Shown: positions 1 through 9,566, counted from the first letter of the stretch. The stretch: DNA of 64,000 bases from Cupriavidus taiwanensis (GCF_900250075.1 NZ_LT977070.1:496001-560000); one strand, 5' to 3'. The notes: generated by a model not told the origin, from the letters alone. A program made the numbers and translations.

Positions 1-26
1 TCGTGCAACCCGTGACGGGAGGCTGA
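1..26 (+). CDS. thiS: thiS, 3' end only (sulfur carrier for thiazole synthesis)
   Basis: Only the last codons are in the window. The frame ending with the TGA at 24-26 reads VQPVTGG. A terminal Gly-Gly is the diagnostic end of ThiS, the ubiquitin-like protein that is adenylated and thiocarboxylated at that glycine and delivers sulfur to ThiG. The stop lies 3 nt before the thiG start, as expected for a thiS-thiG operon. Seven residues alone would not identify it; the Gly-Gly end and position before thiG do. Confidence 0.75.
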
Positions 27-29
27 CCC

Positions 30-863
30 ATGACCTTCGAACCTTCCGCAACCCTGCGCGACCCGTTCGTGCTGTACGGCGAGTCGTTCGGCTCGCGCCT
101 GCTGCTGGGCACCGCGCGCTATCCGTCGCCGGCCACGCTGGAAGCGGCCGTGCAGGCGTCGACCCCGGCCATGATCACGGTCGCGCTGCGCCGCCAGGGC
201 GCGGTGGGCGATGGCGAGGGCGGCCAGGCGTTCTGGCAGATGCTCAAGGCGCTGAACGTGCCGGTGCTGCCCAACACCGCCGGCTGCTTCACCGCGCAGG
301 AAGTCATCACCACCGCGATGATGGCGCGCGAGGTGTTCGAGACGCCGTGGATCAAGCTCGAGCTGATCGGCGACGACTACACCCTGCAGCCCGATACGCT
401 CAATCTGCCGGCCGTGGCGGATACGCTGATCAAGGAGGGCTTCAAGGTGCTGCCGTACTGCACCGAGGACCTGGTGCTGTGCCGCCGCCTGCTCGACGTC
501 GGCTGCCAGGCGCTGATGCCGTGGGCCGCGCCGATCGGCACCGGCCGCGGCGCGGTCAACCCGCACGCGATGCGCGTGCTGCGCGAGCGCCTGCCCGATA
601 CGCCGCTGATCGTCGATGCCGGCCTGGGCCTGCCGTCGCACGCGGCGCAGGTGCTGGAGTGGGGCTATGACGGCGTGCTGCTCAATACCGCGGTGGCGCA
701 GGCTGCCTATCCGGTCGACATGGCGCGCGCCTTCGCGCAGGCCGTGGCCGCGGGCCGCACCGCCTACCTGGCCGGGCCGATGCCCGAGCGCGAAGTCGCG
801 CAGGCCAGCACCCCGGTGGTCGGCATGCCGTTCTGGCACGCCGACACGGAGCAGCGCGCATGA
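30..863 (+). CDS. thiG: Thiazole synthase ThiG
   Basis: ThiG condenses 1-deoxyxylulose 5-phosphate, dehydroglycine and sulfur from ThiS thiocarboxylate to make the thiazole phosphate half of thiamine, in the cytoplasm. The 277-residue product is somewhat longer than the usual ~255-265. It shows the TIM-barrel signatures LLLGTARYPS near residue 25, the Schiff-base lysine segment WIKLELIGDD (Lys109), and the phosphate-binding region DAGLGLPSHAAQVLEWGYDG followed by LLNTAVAQA. The start is 3 nt after the thiS stop, and the 3' end overlaps the next gene by 4 nt (ATGA), so the genes are probably translationally coupled. Confidence 0.97.
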   Translation: MTFEPSATLRDPFVLYGESFGSRLLLGTARYPSPATLEAAVQASTPAMITVALRRQGAVGDGEGGQAFWQMLKALNVPVLPNTAGCFTAQEVITTAMMAREVFETPWIKLELIGDDYTLQPDTLNLPAVADTLIKEGFKVLPYCTEDLVLCRRLLDVGCQALMPWAAPIGTGRGAVNPHAMRVLRERLPDTPLIVDAGLGLPSHAAQVLEWGYDGVLLNTAVAQAAYPVDMARAFAQAVAAGRTAYLAGPMPEREVAQASTPVVGMPFWHADTEQRA

Positions 864-1993
864 CCCGCCGCCCCGTGCACGCCCCCAGCGACGGCCCGCT
901 GCGCCAGGCGGTGCTGGAACACTATGGCGATACCTTCGGCGTCGACGACAAGCCGTGGCAGGCCTGGCGCCTGCAAGACGCGCCGGCGCAGCCCGGTGCC
1001 CACGACGTGCTGCTGTCCGACGGCGAAGCCGATGCCGACACCATCGCGCGCGTTGCCGCCGCCGGCGCCACGCTGGTCGAGACCGACCGCGAAGGCGGCC
1101 AGTGGATCGACACCGTGCGCTCGCCGATGGGCACCTGGGTGTTCTCGGTCGCCGCGGATACCGACCAGCCGCATTCGCCGGCCTTCGTCGCGGTGCTGCT
1201 GGCCTGCCTGTCGCTGCATTTCCCGGCCCACGATGCGCTGTGCCTGGCGCGCGCCTGGGCGCCGGGCTCGGCCGACTGGCCATCCGATTTCGCGCGCTTC
1301 CCGCACGTGCGCCACGCCGCGCTGGTGGCGCCCGAGCAGACCGTGGCGCCGTTCGCTTCGTGCCCCGCGCTGGGCCTGTACGTGGTGGTGCCGGATGCCG
1401 AATGGATCGAGCGCCTGGCGCCGCTGAACGTACCCACGCTGCAGCTGCGCTTCAAGTCCGGCGACGCCGCCGCGGTGCGCGCCGAGATCGCGCGCGCGGC
1501 CAGGGCCATGCAGGGCTCGTCGTCGCGCCTGTTCATCAACGACCACTGGCAAGCGGCGCTCGACTACCACGCCGCCAACGGCGCGCACAGCGGCATCTAC
1601 GGCATCCACCTCGGCCAGGAAGATCTCGACGACGCCGACCTCGACGCGATTCGTGCGTCCGGCTTGCGGCTGGGCGTGTCCACGCACGGTTACGCCGAGA
1701 TGCTGCGCGTGGCCGCGATCCGCCCCAGCTACCTGGCGCTGGGCGCGATCTTCCCGACCACCACCAAGGTGATGCCGACCCAGCCGCAAGGCATGGGCCG
1801 CTTCCGTGCGTATGCGAAGCTGATGCAGCCGGTGATCCCGTCGCTGGTCGGCATCGGCGGCGTCAACGCGTCGAATATGCGCGAGGTGCTGGCCGTCGGC
1901 GTCGGCAGCGCCGCCGTGGTGCGCGCGGTCACCGAGGCCGACGACGTGCCGGCCGCGGTGGCCCGCCTCGTCAGCCTGTTCCCGGCCGGCTGA
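860..1993 (+). CDS. thiE: Thiamine-phosphate synthase ThiE with a long N-terminal extension
   Basis: ThiE joins HMP pyrophosphate to thiazole phosphate to give thiamine phosphate. The catalytic domain occupies about residues 175-377: LFINDHWQAALDYHA, GIHLGQEDL, LGVSTHG, the pyrophosphate-binding ALGAIFPTTTK and GIGGVNASNM. A typical ThiE is ~210 residues; this one has 377. The extra ~170 N-terminal residues contain a segment around 95-130 (VRSPMGTWVFS, then an alanine-rich helix and LARAWAPG) that resembles a decayed ThiD/ribokinase C-terminus. That resemblance is my inference; an intact thiD lies at 3620-4456. ATG at 860 overlaps thiG by 4 nt. Confidence 0.93.
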   Translation: MTRRPVHAPSDGPLRQAVLEHYGDTFGVDDKPWQAWRLQDAPAQPGAHDVLLSDGEADADTIARVAAAGATLVETDREGGQWIDTVRSPMGTWVFSVAADTDQPHSPAFVAVLLACLSLHFPAHDALCLARAWAPGSADWPSDFARFPHVRHAALVAPEQTVAPFASCPALGLYVVVPDAEWIERLAPLNVPTLQLRFKSGDAAAVRAEIARAARAMQGSSSRLFINDHWQAALDYHAANGAHSGIYGIHLGQEDLDDADLDAIRASGLRLGVSTHGYAEMLRVAAIRPSYLALGAIFPTTTKVMPTQPQGMGRFRAYAKLMQPVIPSLVGIGGVNASNMREVLAVGVGSAAVVRAVTEADDVPAAVARLVSLFPAG

Positions 1994-2000
1994 GCGCGCC

Positions 2001-2519
2001 GTGGCGCGAGCCGCCGCGGCCCCGCGCATCCGCCTCGCGGTGGCCGGCGACCTGCCGCGGCTGCCCGGGATCGAGCTGGCCGCGGCGGCACTGTTCCCCG
2101 ATGCCGACCTGCCGGCGCTGCTGCGCCTGGTCACCACGCCCGATTCGGCGCTGATCGCCGCGCAGCGCGATTCGCGACTGTGGGTGGCCGAGCGCCACGG
2201 CGAACTGGCTGGCTTCGCGCTGGCCAGCCGCAACGGCGAATGCGCCTATCTCGATGAAATGGACGTTCATCCCGACCATGGCCGCCGCGGCATCGGGCGG
2301 GCGTTGGTTGAGGCGGTGCAGGGATGGGCGCGTGCGGGCGGGTTGCGCTCGCTCAACCTGACCACGTTCGCGCATTTGCCCTGGAATGCGCCGTTCTATG
2401 CCTCGCTCGGCTTCCGGCTATTGCGCGAGGACGAGCTATGTCCCCTGCTGGCCGATGCGCTGGCGGCGCAGCGAGCGGCGGGGTTGCGGCAGCGCGTGGC
2501 GATGCGACAGGTATTCTGA
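2001..2519 (+). CDS. GNAT-family N-acetyltransferase
   Basis: A 172-residue single-domain GNAT protein with a GTG start 7 nt after the thiE stop. The acetyl-CoA-binding core is visible: [29 protein letters not shown] near residues 85-110 carries the R/Q-x-x-G-x-G/A pyrophosphate loop (RRGIG), followed by [20 protein letters not shown], the usual C-terminal beta-bulge segment. The substrate cannot be deduced. It probably rides on the thi transcript, but nothing in the sequence ties it to thiamine. Confidence 0.88.
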   Translation: MARAAAAPRIRLAVAGDLPRLPGIELAAAALFPDADLPALLRLVTTPDSALIAAQRDSRLWVAERHGELAGFALASRNGECAYLDEMDVHPDHGRRGIGRALVEAVQGWARAGGLRSLNLTTFAHLPWNAPFYASLGFRLLREDELCPLLADALAAQRAAGLRQRVAMRQVF

Positions 2520-2536
2520 CGGCGTGATTCATCGGA

Positions 2537-2552
2537 GCTATACTTGTATAGC
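2537..2552. promoter_or_regulatory. Perfect palindromic operator of the toxin-antitoxin pair
   Basis: GCTATACTTGTATAGC is two perfect 7-bp arms around a 2-bp centre, ending 19 bp before the antitoxin ATG. Ribbon-helix-helix antitoxins bind such short palindromes over their own promoter. TATAGC and TATACT within it could also be -10 hexamers, so binding would occlude RNA polymerase. The role is inferred from symmetry and position. Confidence 0.7.
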
Positions 2553-2571
2553 AATCACTTTGGGGGCTGCC

Positions 2572-2796
2572 ATGCTCGCCATCCGACTACCTGAAGACAT
2601 CGAAGAGCGCCTGGAGGCCCTTGCCAAGCGCACCGGCCGCACCAAGACGTTTTATGCGCGTGAAGCCATCATGCAGCACCTGGACGACCTTGAAGACCTG
2701 TACCTGGCAGACAAGGTTGCCGCGCGCGTTCGCGCCGGCGAGGAATCCACGGTAACGCTGGATGAACTGGAGGCCCGGCTTGGCCTGGCGGATTGA
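2572..2796 (+). CDS. RelB-like ribbon-helix-helix antitoxin
   Basis: A 74-residue protein beginning [20 protein letters not shown], a typical ribbon-helix-helix N-terminus (beta strand LAIRLP, then helices with [10 protein letters not shown]). The C-terminal part ([21 protein letters not shown], then a DELEARLGL stretch) matches the toxin-wrapping tail of RelB/DinJ-family antitoxins. It should neutralise the adjacent RelE-like toxin and repress the operon through the palindrome just upstream. The ATG at 2572 was chosen over longer in-frame starts because the RHH fold begins exactly there and the palindrome lies outside the gene. Confidence 0.88.
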   Translation: MLAIRLPEDIEERLEALAKRTGRTKTFYAREAIMQHLDDLEDLYLADKVAARVRAGEESTVTLDELEARLGLAD

Positions 2797-3049
2797 AATC
2801 ACGCAAACGGCAGAGAAACAACTCGCCAAACTGGACCGGCCGGTCGCCAGGCGGATTGTCACGTTCTTGCGCGAGCGCGTCGCGGCATCCGTCGACTCCC
2901 GCTCGCTTGGCGAAGCCCTGAAGGGCAGCGAGCTGGGCGAATACTGGAAATACCGGGTGGGCGACTGGCGCTTGATTTGCCAGATCGAAGACGCCCGTAT
3001 CACGGTTGTGGTGCTACGCCTGGGGAATCGCAGAGACGTGTATCGCTAG
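2780..3049 (+). CDS. RelE/ParE-superfamily toxin
   Basis: An 89-residue RelE-like protein: [18 protein letters not shown], a central [19 protein letters not shown] and a C-terminal [16 protein letters not shown], the usual order of RelE mRNA-interferase cores with basic residues and a terminal Tyr-Arg. I chose TTG at 2780 as start. It gives the family-typical N-terminus MAWRIEIT and has a strong Shine-Dalgarno GGAGG at 2769-2773, 6 nt upstream. An ATG at 2762 would add six residues but lies before that site. The gene overlaps the antitoxin by 17 nt, typical of coupled TA pairs. Confidence 0.87.
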   Translation: MAWRIEITQTAEKQLAKLDRPVARRIVTFLRERVAASVDSRSLGEALKGSELGEYWKYRVGDWRLICQIEDARITVVVLRLGNRRDVYR

Positions 3050-3150
3050 CGTCAGGATTTGTGCGACATTCGCGCAACCGCCAAAACCGGGCGGCAGCCC
3101 GCCGCTATGATGTCGGGCAGCATTCCCCGCCAATCACCCCGCGTCCGACC

Positions 3151-3600
3151 ATGTCCGCCCAGCCCCCTGAAATCATCCCCGCCGCTCCCGGCACGCCTGA
3201 AAAGCCCTATTTCGGCATTGACGTGCCGCTGATGCGGTATTTCGGCCTGCAGCCGGAGCTGATCGAAGAGGGCTACTGCCGCACGCGCCTGCCGGCGCAC
3301 CCGCAGCTGGTGAACAGCCGCGGCGACGTGCACGGCGGCACGCTGATGGCGACGCTGGATTTCACCCTGAGCGGCGCCGCGCGCTCGCATGCGCCGACGG
3401 AAACCGGCGTGATCACCATCGACATGTCGACCCATTTCCTGGCCGCCGCGCGCGGCGAGCTGACGCTGGAAGCGCGCTGCCTGCGCCGCGGCGCGCGCAT
3501 TGCGTTCTGCGAAGGGGAAGTGAAGGATGCCGACGGCAACGTCGTGTGCGTGGCGCGCGCCGCGTTCAAGCTGGTGCCGTTGTCCAGCGGCGGCAACTGA
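3151..3600 (+). CDS. PaaI-type hotdog thioesterase
   Basis: A 149-residue single hotdog-fold protein. The acyl-CoA thioesterase motif is present as NSRGDVHGGTLMATLDFTLSGAA around residues 52-74, with the HGG turn and the downstream acidic residue used in catalysis by PaaI-like enzymes. A later ITIDMSTHFL strand and CLRRGARIAFCEGEVKDADG complete the fold. It probably hydrolyses an acyl- or aryl-CoA; the substrate is unknown. It stands alone between the TA pair and convergent thiD. The start follows alignment of the fold; a longer upstream frame lacks a family-like N-terminus. Confidence 0.87.
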   Translation: MSAQPPEIIPAAPGTPEKPYFGIDVPLMRYFGLQPELIEEGYCRTRLPAHPQLVNSRGDVHGGTLMATLDFTLSGAARSHAPTETGVITIDMSTHFLAAARGELTLEARCLRRGARIAFCEGEVKDADGNVVCVARAAFKLVPLSSGGN

Positions 3601-3619
3601 GCGCTGCCTGAGCCGCCGC

Positions 3620-4456
<837 letters not shown>

Positions 4457-4503
4457 CTGTGCGGAAATCAAGGAGGGCCGGTGCGCAAGGCCTCCGGGCA
4501 CGC

Positions 4504-4509
4504 TACAAT
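4504..4509 (+). promoter_or_regulatory. Candidate -10 box of the ahcY promoter
   Basis: TACAAT, one mismatch from the sigma-70 consensus, lies in the thiD/intron intergenic space. No good -35 hexamer is visible 17 bp upstream, so this could be an activated promoter or the assignment could be wrong. Initiation about 7 nt downstream would leave only a few nucleotides before the intron at 4520. Confidence 0.45.
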
Positions 4510-4512
4510 ACC

Positions 4513-4519
4513 GCCACTC
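4513..4519 (+). other. IBS1, intron-binding site in the 5' exon
   Basis: GCCACTC directly abuts the intron 5' end. It can pair with GAGTGGT (5270-5276) over 7 nt with one terminal G-U. AATAC just upstream (4507-4511) could pair with GTATT (5207-5211) as IBS2/EBS2; that 5-bp match is weaker. Confidence 0.7.
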
Positions 4520-5260
4520 GTGCGACACGCACTCTCGTGTCCGGGTAGCTCCAACGTAAGGAGCATCGACCTATGTTGGGACAAGGTGGCGGCCTCGGCT
4601 GACACCGGCCAATCCCAACCATTTCTTGCTTAGACACGCCGAGCCGCAAGGTGAGGTAAGTCAATCGGTGCAATGCCTGCCGGATTTTCGGTAGGGATTG
4701 TAGCTTGCTTTTGCTGGTCAACAGCCAGCCATCGCCCAAGGCGGGGACGCTCGCCTTTGGGCGAATTCGCCTTGACACTTTCCCAGCGGGAAGGTGTCTG
4801 CGCTCGTCTCTGTTGCATAACTGCCACACGATTTAAACCGACCCATCGGGTCGGCATCGCGTCTTGGACCGACTGCAGCCATTGCGCTCGCACGTCGGTA
4901 AGCGCTCGCCCGTACGGGAGCACATAAGTAAGGACTGAGGCCCGGAGCGTAAGCTCTACGCGTTATGGTTCGGTCGAGCACGTCCGCGAGGGCGCCTTGA
5001 TAGAGAACCCGCTATGCGACTAGCGGTAGCCTAGGGGGACATGCGTCACTGGTAACGGTGGGGTGTGAAGCTTCCCTGACAATGTAGCCCCCGTAAGGGT
5101 GCCAATGGATCGTGAGGTCCGTAGGCAGCAAACCGAAGCAGCATCGGTTGAGGAGCTAGGCTGGCTGGCATGGGCAACACATGTGAACTGCTGATAAACG
5201 TCGTGAGTATTACGGTGCCAAAGCTGATGATAGGCACTCACCAAAAGGTACGTGGCTGGA

Positions 5261-5283
5261 TACTCCGCTGAGTGGTCGGAGTA
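5261..5283 (+). ncRNA. EBS1 hairpin of intron domain I
   Basis: TACTCCG and CGGAGTA form a perfect 7-bp stem around the loop CTGAGTGGT. The loop bases GAGTGGT (5270-5276) complement IBS1 at 4513-4519. This is the classic architecture of the exon-recognition loop in domain I. The preceding T5269 could serve as delta or EBS3. Confidence 0.75.
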
Positions 5284-5636
5284 CGTCGTCGTTAAGCCAC
5301 CGGCGAAGAGGCGGGCCCTAACCCAGTCGTGTAACGCGTGGGGAACGTGGTAAGCCCGTATGGCTGCCCGAGTGCAGTTTGACTCAGGCAGGCGAACCGC
5401 AAGGAACGCTGTCGGCTGTGCGGGTATGGGAGGTTGGAAAAAGCGAATGCCGGGTTGTAATGATCCGGATAGGGATTGAAACATCATCCCACGCGAAAGC
5501 GGGCAGACTTCCAACTGGTCTACTCGTCGCAAGACGACTGACTGAACTCGCTTGTTTAAACTTTTCTTCCCTTGTGGGACAACTTGTCCCGCAAGGGGCA
5601 TGTTGTCTCTCGATGTTGGGGAGGATCCTCAAGATA

Positions 5637-5642
5637 GGAGGG
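5637..5642 (+). promoter_or_regulatory. Ribosome binding site of the intron-encoded protein
   Basis: AGGAGG, a full Shine-Dalgarno, lies 4 nt before the ATG at 5647. It fixes this start although no other upstream ATG competes in frame. Confidence 0.7.
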
Positions 5643-5646
5643 CAGC

Positions 5647-7371
5647 ATGGAAGCATTGATCCGCGAGGATGAATCTGCGCCTTCCGGCGTACCGCAGAAG
5701 TGGGGCGACATCGATTGGCGCCGCATAGAGCGGAACGTTCGAGTAATGCAGATTCGAATTGCGAAGGCAACACAGGAAGAGGATTGGCGTCGGGTGAAAG
5801 CCCTGCAAAGATCCTTGACCCGCTCGTTCTCCGCCAAGGCATCGGCGGTACGGCGAGTGACGATGAACCAAGGTGCGCGGACGGCGGGAGTCGATCGCGT
5901 AACGTGGGAAACGCCTGAAGTCCGGTGGGAAGCCATCGGGCAGTTGAAGCGCCGGGGGTACAGGCCACTGCCATTAAGGAGGGTCTACATTCCCAAAGCC
6001 AACGGTAAGAAGCGCCCCCTGGGCATTCCGACCATGTTGGACCGAGCCATGCAAGCGTTGTATCTGCTGGCGCTGGAACCGGTGTCCGAAGGAACGAGCG
6101 ATCCGAACTCGTATGGGTTTCGGATCAATCGTTCTACTGCGGATGCCATGAGCCAGCTATTCGCCTCCCTATCCCAGAAGGTTTCGGCCCAATGGGTGCT
6201 GGAGGCGGATATCAAGGGGTGCTTTGACCATATCAGTCACGACTGGTTGGAGCGCAATGTCCCAATGGACAAAGCCATCCTTAGGAAATGGCTGAAAGCT
6301 GGCGTGGTATTTCAAGGCCAGTTTCAGGCGACCGACGCCGGAACACCTCAGGGGGGCATCATTTCCCCGACTCTGGCAAATGTGGCGCTGAACGGGTTGG
6401 AACAGCAACTGACCACCGCCCTCAAGGCGAAGTTAGGGGCCCACAACCTGCGAAGGCATAAGGTAAATGTTGTGCGTTATGCGGACGACTTCGTGATCAC
6501 CGGTAACACACCGGAGGTCTTAGAATGCGAAGTGAAGCCGTGGGTGGAGCAGTTCCTCGCTGTCAGGGGGCTGACACTATCAACGGAGAAAACGCGGATC
6601 GTCAATATCGCCGAAGGCTTTGACTTCCTTGGGTGGAATTTCCGGAAGTACTCGGGGAAACTGCTCATCAAGCCGAGCAAGAAAAACGCGCAAGCGTTCT
6701 ACCGCAAGGTCAAAGGAGTCATCAGTGCCAAGAAGGGAAGAAAGCAAGAAGATCTGATCCGACTGCTGAATCCGATGCTAAGGGGCTGGGCGCAATATCA
6801 CAGTCCAGTGGTAGCGAAGGCAATGTTCACCAGAATGGAGCGCATGGTTTTTCAGGCTCTGTGGAGGTGGGCAAAGCGGCGACATCGAGGTAAGAACGCT
6901 GACTGGGTACGCAAGCGGTATTTCGTAACCATCGGCAATCGGAACTGGGTGTTTGGTACCACAACCGTGGATAAGAAGGGCAATCCCTTCTGGTTGGAGC
7001 TATACCCGCTCGCGGGTACGCCGATCAGGAGGCACGCGAAGGTCAAGGGGGAATTCAATCCTTTTGATCCGGTCTGGGAAATGTATGGCGAGAAATTGCG
7101 ACAGGAGCGCATGCTGCAAAGCATGTCACACCGTAAGCAGTGGATCAGGCTGTATATGTCCCAGCGGGGTTTATGTGCGTTGTGTCAGTGCAAAATGACC
7201 AAAGAGACGGGGTGGGATGATCACCACATCGTGCCGCGCGTTCTTGGCGGTTCCGAGGCTCTAGGAAATCGAGTGCTGGTGCATCCGGGTTGCCATGTTC
7301 AAGTTCACCACCACGGCAGAACCGTTGTGAAGCCGGTGTTCGATTTATTCGATCACTTTGTTGAGGCTTGA
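5647..7371 (+). CDS. ltrA: Group II intron reverse transcriptase/maturase with HNH endonuclease
   Basis: The 574-residue LtrA-type protein is intact. The reverse-transcriptase domain (about 60-340) has RRVYIPKANGKKRPLGIP, EADIKGCFDHISH, TPQGGIISPTLANVALN and the catalytic YADD at 278-281. A maturase X domain follows (LLNPMLRGWAQYHSPVVAKAMF, about 375-395). The C-terminus (about 505-560) is an HNH nuclease: CALCQCKM, DDHHIVPRVLGG and HPGCHVQVHHHG, with the zinc-binding cysteines present. It binds and helps splice its own RNA, cleaves target DNA and copies the intron. Its TGA overlaps the first two bases of domain V. Confidence 0.95.
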   Translation: MEALIREDESAPSGVPQKWGDIDWRRIERNVRVMQIRIAKATQEEDWRRVKALQRSLTRSFSAKASAVRRVTMNQGARTAGVDRVTWETPEVRWEAIGQLKRRGYRPLPLRRVYIPKANGKKRPLGIPTMLDRAMQALYLLALEPVSEGTSDPNSYGFRINRSTADAMSQLFASLSQKVSAQWVLEADIKGCFDHISHDWLERNVPMDKAILRKWLKAGVVFQGQFQATDAGTPQGGIISPTLANVALNGLEQQLTTALKAKLGAHNLRRHKVNVVRYADDFVITGNTPEVLECEVKPWVEQFLAVRGLTLSTEKTRIVNIAEGFDFLGWNFRKYSGKLLIKPSKKNAQAFYRKVKGVISAKKGRKQEDLIRLLNPMLRGWAQYHSPVVAKAMFTRMERMVFQALWRWAKRRHRGKNADWVRKRYFVTIGNRNWVFGTTTVDKKGNPFWLELYPLAGTPIRRHAKVKGEFNPFDPVWEMYGEKLRQERMLQSMSHRKQWIRLYMSQRGLCALCQCKMTKETGWDDHHIVPRVLGGSEALGNRVLVHPGCHVQVHHHGRTVVKPVFDLFDHFVEA

Positions 7372-7403
7372 GCCGTATGCGGGGAAACCCGCACGTACGG
7401 TTC
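7370..7403 (+). ncRNA. Group II intron domain V
   Basis: The 34-nt hairpin begins GAGCCGTATGC and ends GCACGTACGGTTC, closed by a GGGGAAACCC tip with a GAAA-type loop. AGC triad, bulge and tetraloop-receptor features match bacterial domain V, the catalytic metal-binding core. It is the most conserved part of any group II intron and makes the identification firm. Confidence 0.92.
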
Positions 7404-7406
7404 TTA

Positions 7407-7444
7407 GGGGGGAGTGTCACCAGCGATGGTACACTCCTACCCTC
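7407..7444 (+). ncRNA. Group II intron domain VI with branch-point adenosine
   Basis: GGAGTGT (7411-7417) pairs with ACACTCC (7431-7437), topped by ACC/GGT. Below this, T7438 and A7439 are bulged before CCC pairs back to the G-run at 7407-7410. A7439 is the expected lariat branch adenosine, 5-7 nt before the 3' splice site. The usual terminal AY dinucleotide is not obvious, so the exact end is unresolved. Confidence 0.7.
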
Positions 7445-7549
7445 CCGAGGAGCGTTGCAACGGATGGAGGCCCGCGAAGCACATCGCGCGGCCGGCGGCA
7501 CAGCCGCCCCAGCTATCCGCCAGGCTCGGACTGTCTTCAACGGCGCTCG
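7445..7549 (+). promoter_or_regulatory. SAH riboswitch of ahcY
   Basis: The segment carries the SAH-riboswitch core: GAGGAGCGTTGCAA at 7447-7460 and CCAGGCTCGGA at 7520-7530. P1 is CCGAG (7445-7449) with CTCGG (7525-7529). The H-type pseudoknot is GAGCG (7450-7454) with CGCTC (7544-7548). Between them, CGGAT/ATCCG and an internal GGCGGC/GCCGCC hairpin form the variable P2/P3 arm. This class is known upstream of ahcY in Ralstonia and relatives, where bound SAH raises expression of the enzyme that removes it. About 127 nt of leader follow before the ahcY start. Confidence 0.88.
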
Positions 7550-7675
7550 CTGATCCGTGGTCCGCACGGAAGCGAGTCGACCTATCCGCGTGCTTCGCAT
7601 GTGCCCGAGCGCCATGCCCGGCCGCCAGATCCCCGTACTCGTCAACTGCGTGCCACTCTTCACCGGGAGTGAAAC

Positions 7676-9094
<1,419 letters not shown>

Positions 9095-9113
9095 TTCGCG
9101 CAGGAAGGCAGGA

Positions 9114-9143
9114 CTCCCCTTTCCCGCTTGCGGGAGAGGGGAG
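9114..9143. repeat. Intergenic palindromic repeat, copy 1
   Basis: CTCCCCTTTCCCG and CGGGAGAGGGGAG flank a 4-nt loop. It lies between ahcY and the membrane-protein gene. Related copies are at 10774-10801 and 59433-59460. There is no T-run, so it is unlikely to be a simple terminator. Confidence 0.65.
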
Positions 9144-9176
9144 GAACATCGCCATTGAGCCAACCAAGGAACCGTC

Positions 9177-9527
9177 ATGAGACTACTGGTCGTCTGGATC
9201 ATCAACGCCGTCGCGCTGTTCGTGTTGCCGTACATCATCCCGTCGATCCACATCAAGAGCTTCGGCTCGGCGATGCTGGCGGCGCTGGTGCTGGGCCTGG
9301 TCAATACGCTGATCCGTCCGCTCCTGGTGATCCTGACGCTGCCGGTCACGCTGCTGACGCTGGGGCTGTTTATCTTCGTCATCAACGCGCTGCTGTTTCT
9401 GTTCGTCGGCAACCTGCTGTCCGGCTTTACCGTCGGCGGCTTCTGGGCGGCCTTGCTGGGCTCCATCCTGTACAGCGTGATCTCGTGGCTGCTGGCCAGC
9501 CTGCTGCTGGGCAACCGCGACGACTGA
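9177..9527 (+). CDS. Small four-helix membrane protein, phage-holin-family (PF04020/YvlD type)
   Basis: The 116-residue protein is almost all hydrophobic with about four transmembrane helices: LLVVWIINAVALFVLPYIIP, a second spanning 28-50, GLFIFVINALLFLFVGNLL, and FWAALLGSILYSVISWLLAS. This is the profile of the YvlD/holin-4 superfamily; the name is historical and does not mean phage. Function is unknown. It sits between ahcY and metF, which suggests a conserved genomic association rather than an obvious biochemical one. Confidence 0.85.
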   Translation: MRLLVVWIINAVALFVLPYIIPSIHIKSFGSAMLAALVLGLVNTLIRPLLVILTLPVTLLTLGLFIFVINALLFLFVGNLLSGFTVGGFWAALLGSILYSVISWLLASLLLGNRDD

Positions 9528-9566
9528 CCCCATTTGCGCGCCGCGCCAACGCGGCGCGCCACCATC

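Larger units (their letters stand above)
4520..7444 (+). mobile_element. Group II intron (retroelement), apparently complete
   Basis: The element starts with GTGCGAC, a group II 5' consensus, and ends with a canonical domain V (7370-7403) and a bulged-A domain VI. It encodes an intact maturase in domain IV. EBS1 sits in a 9-nt loop closed by a perfect 7-bp stem (5261-5267 with 5277-5283) and pairs with the exon base-for-base up to the 5' splice site. Its base composition is clearly less GC-rich than the flanking genes, consistent with recent transfer. The 3' boundary is uncertain by a few bases (7443-7446). It lies on the ahcY strand, between that gene's candidate promoter and its riboswitch. 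Domains I-III plus the start of IV take 1,127 nt before the ORF, longer than usual. Confidence 0.88.

Noticed and set aside
4503..4829. A 108-codon minus-strand frame at the intron 5' end
   Set aside because: No similarity to known proteins and overlaps structured intron RNA.
4520..7444. Class IIC intron inserted behind a terminator
   Set aside because: The EBS1/IBS1 pairing is 7 nt plus a possible EBS2, the protein has an HNH domain, and no terminator stem precedes the insertion point; these fit a non-IIC class better, though I cannot assign the class.
9177..9527. Phage origin of the holin-family gene
   Set aside because: The family name is historical; no phage gene is near, and the gene lies in a metabolic group with host-like composition.
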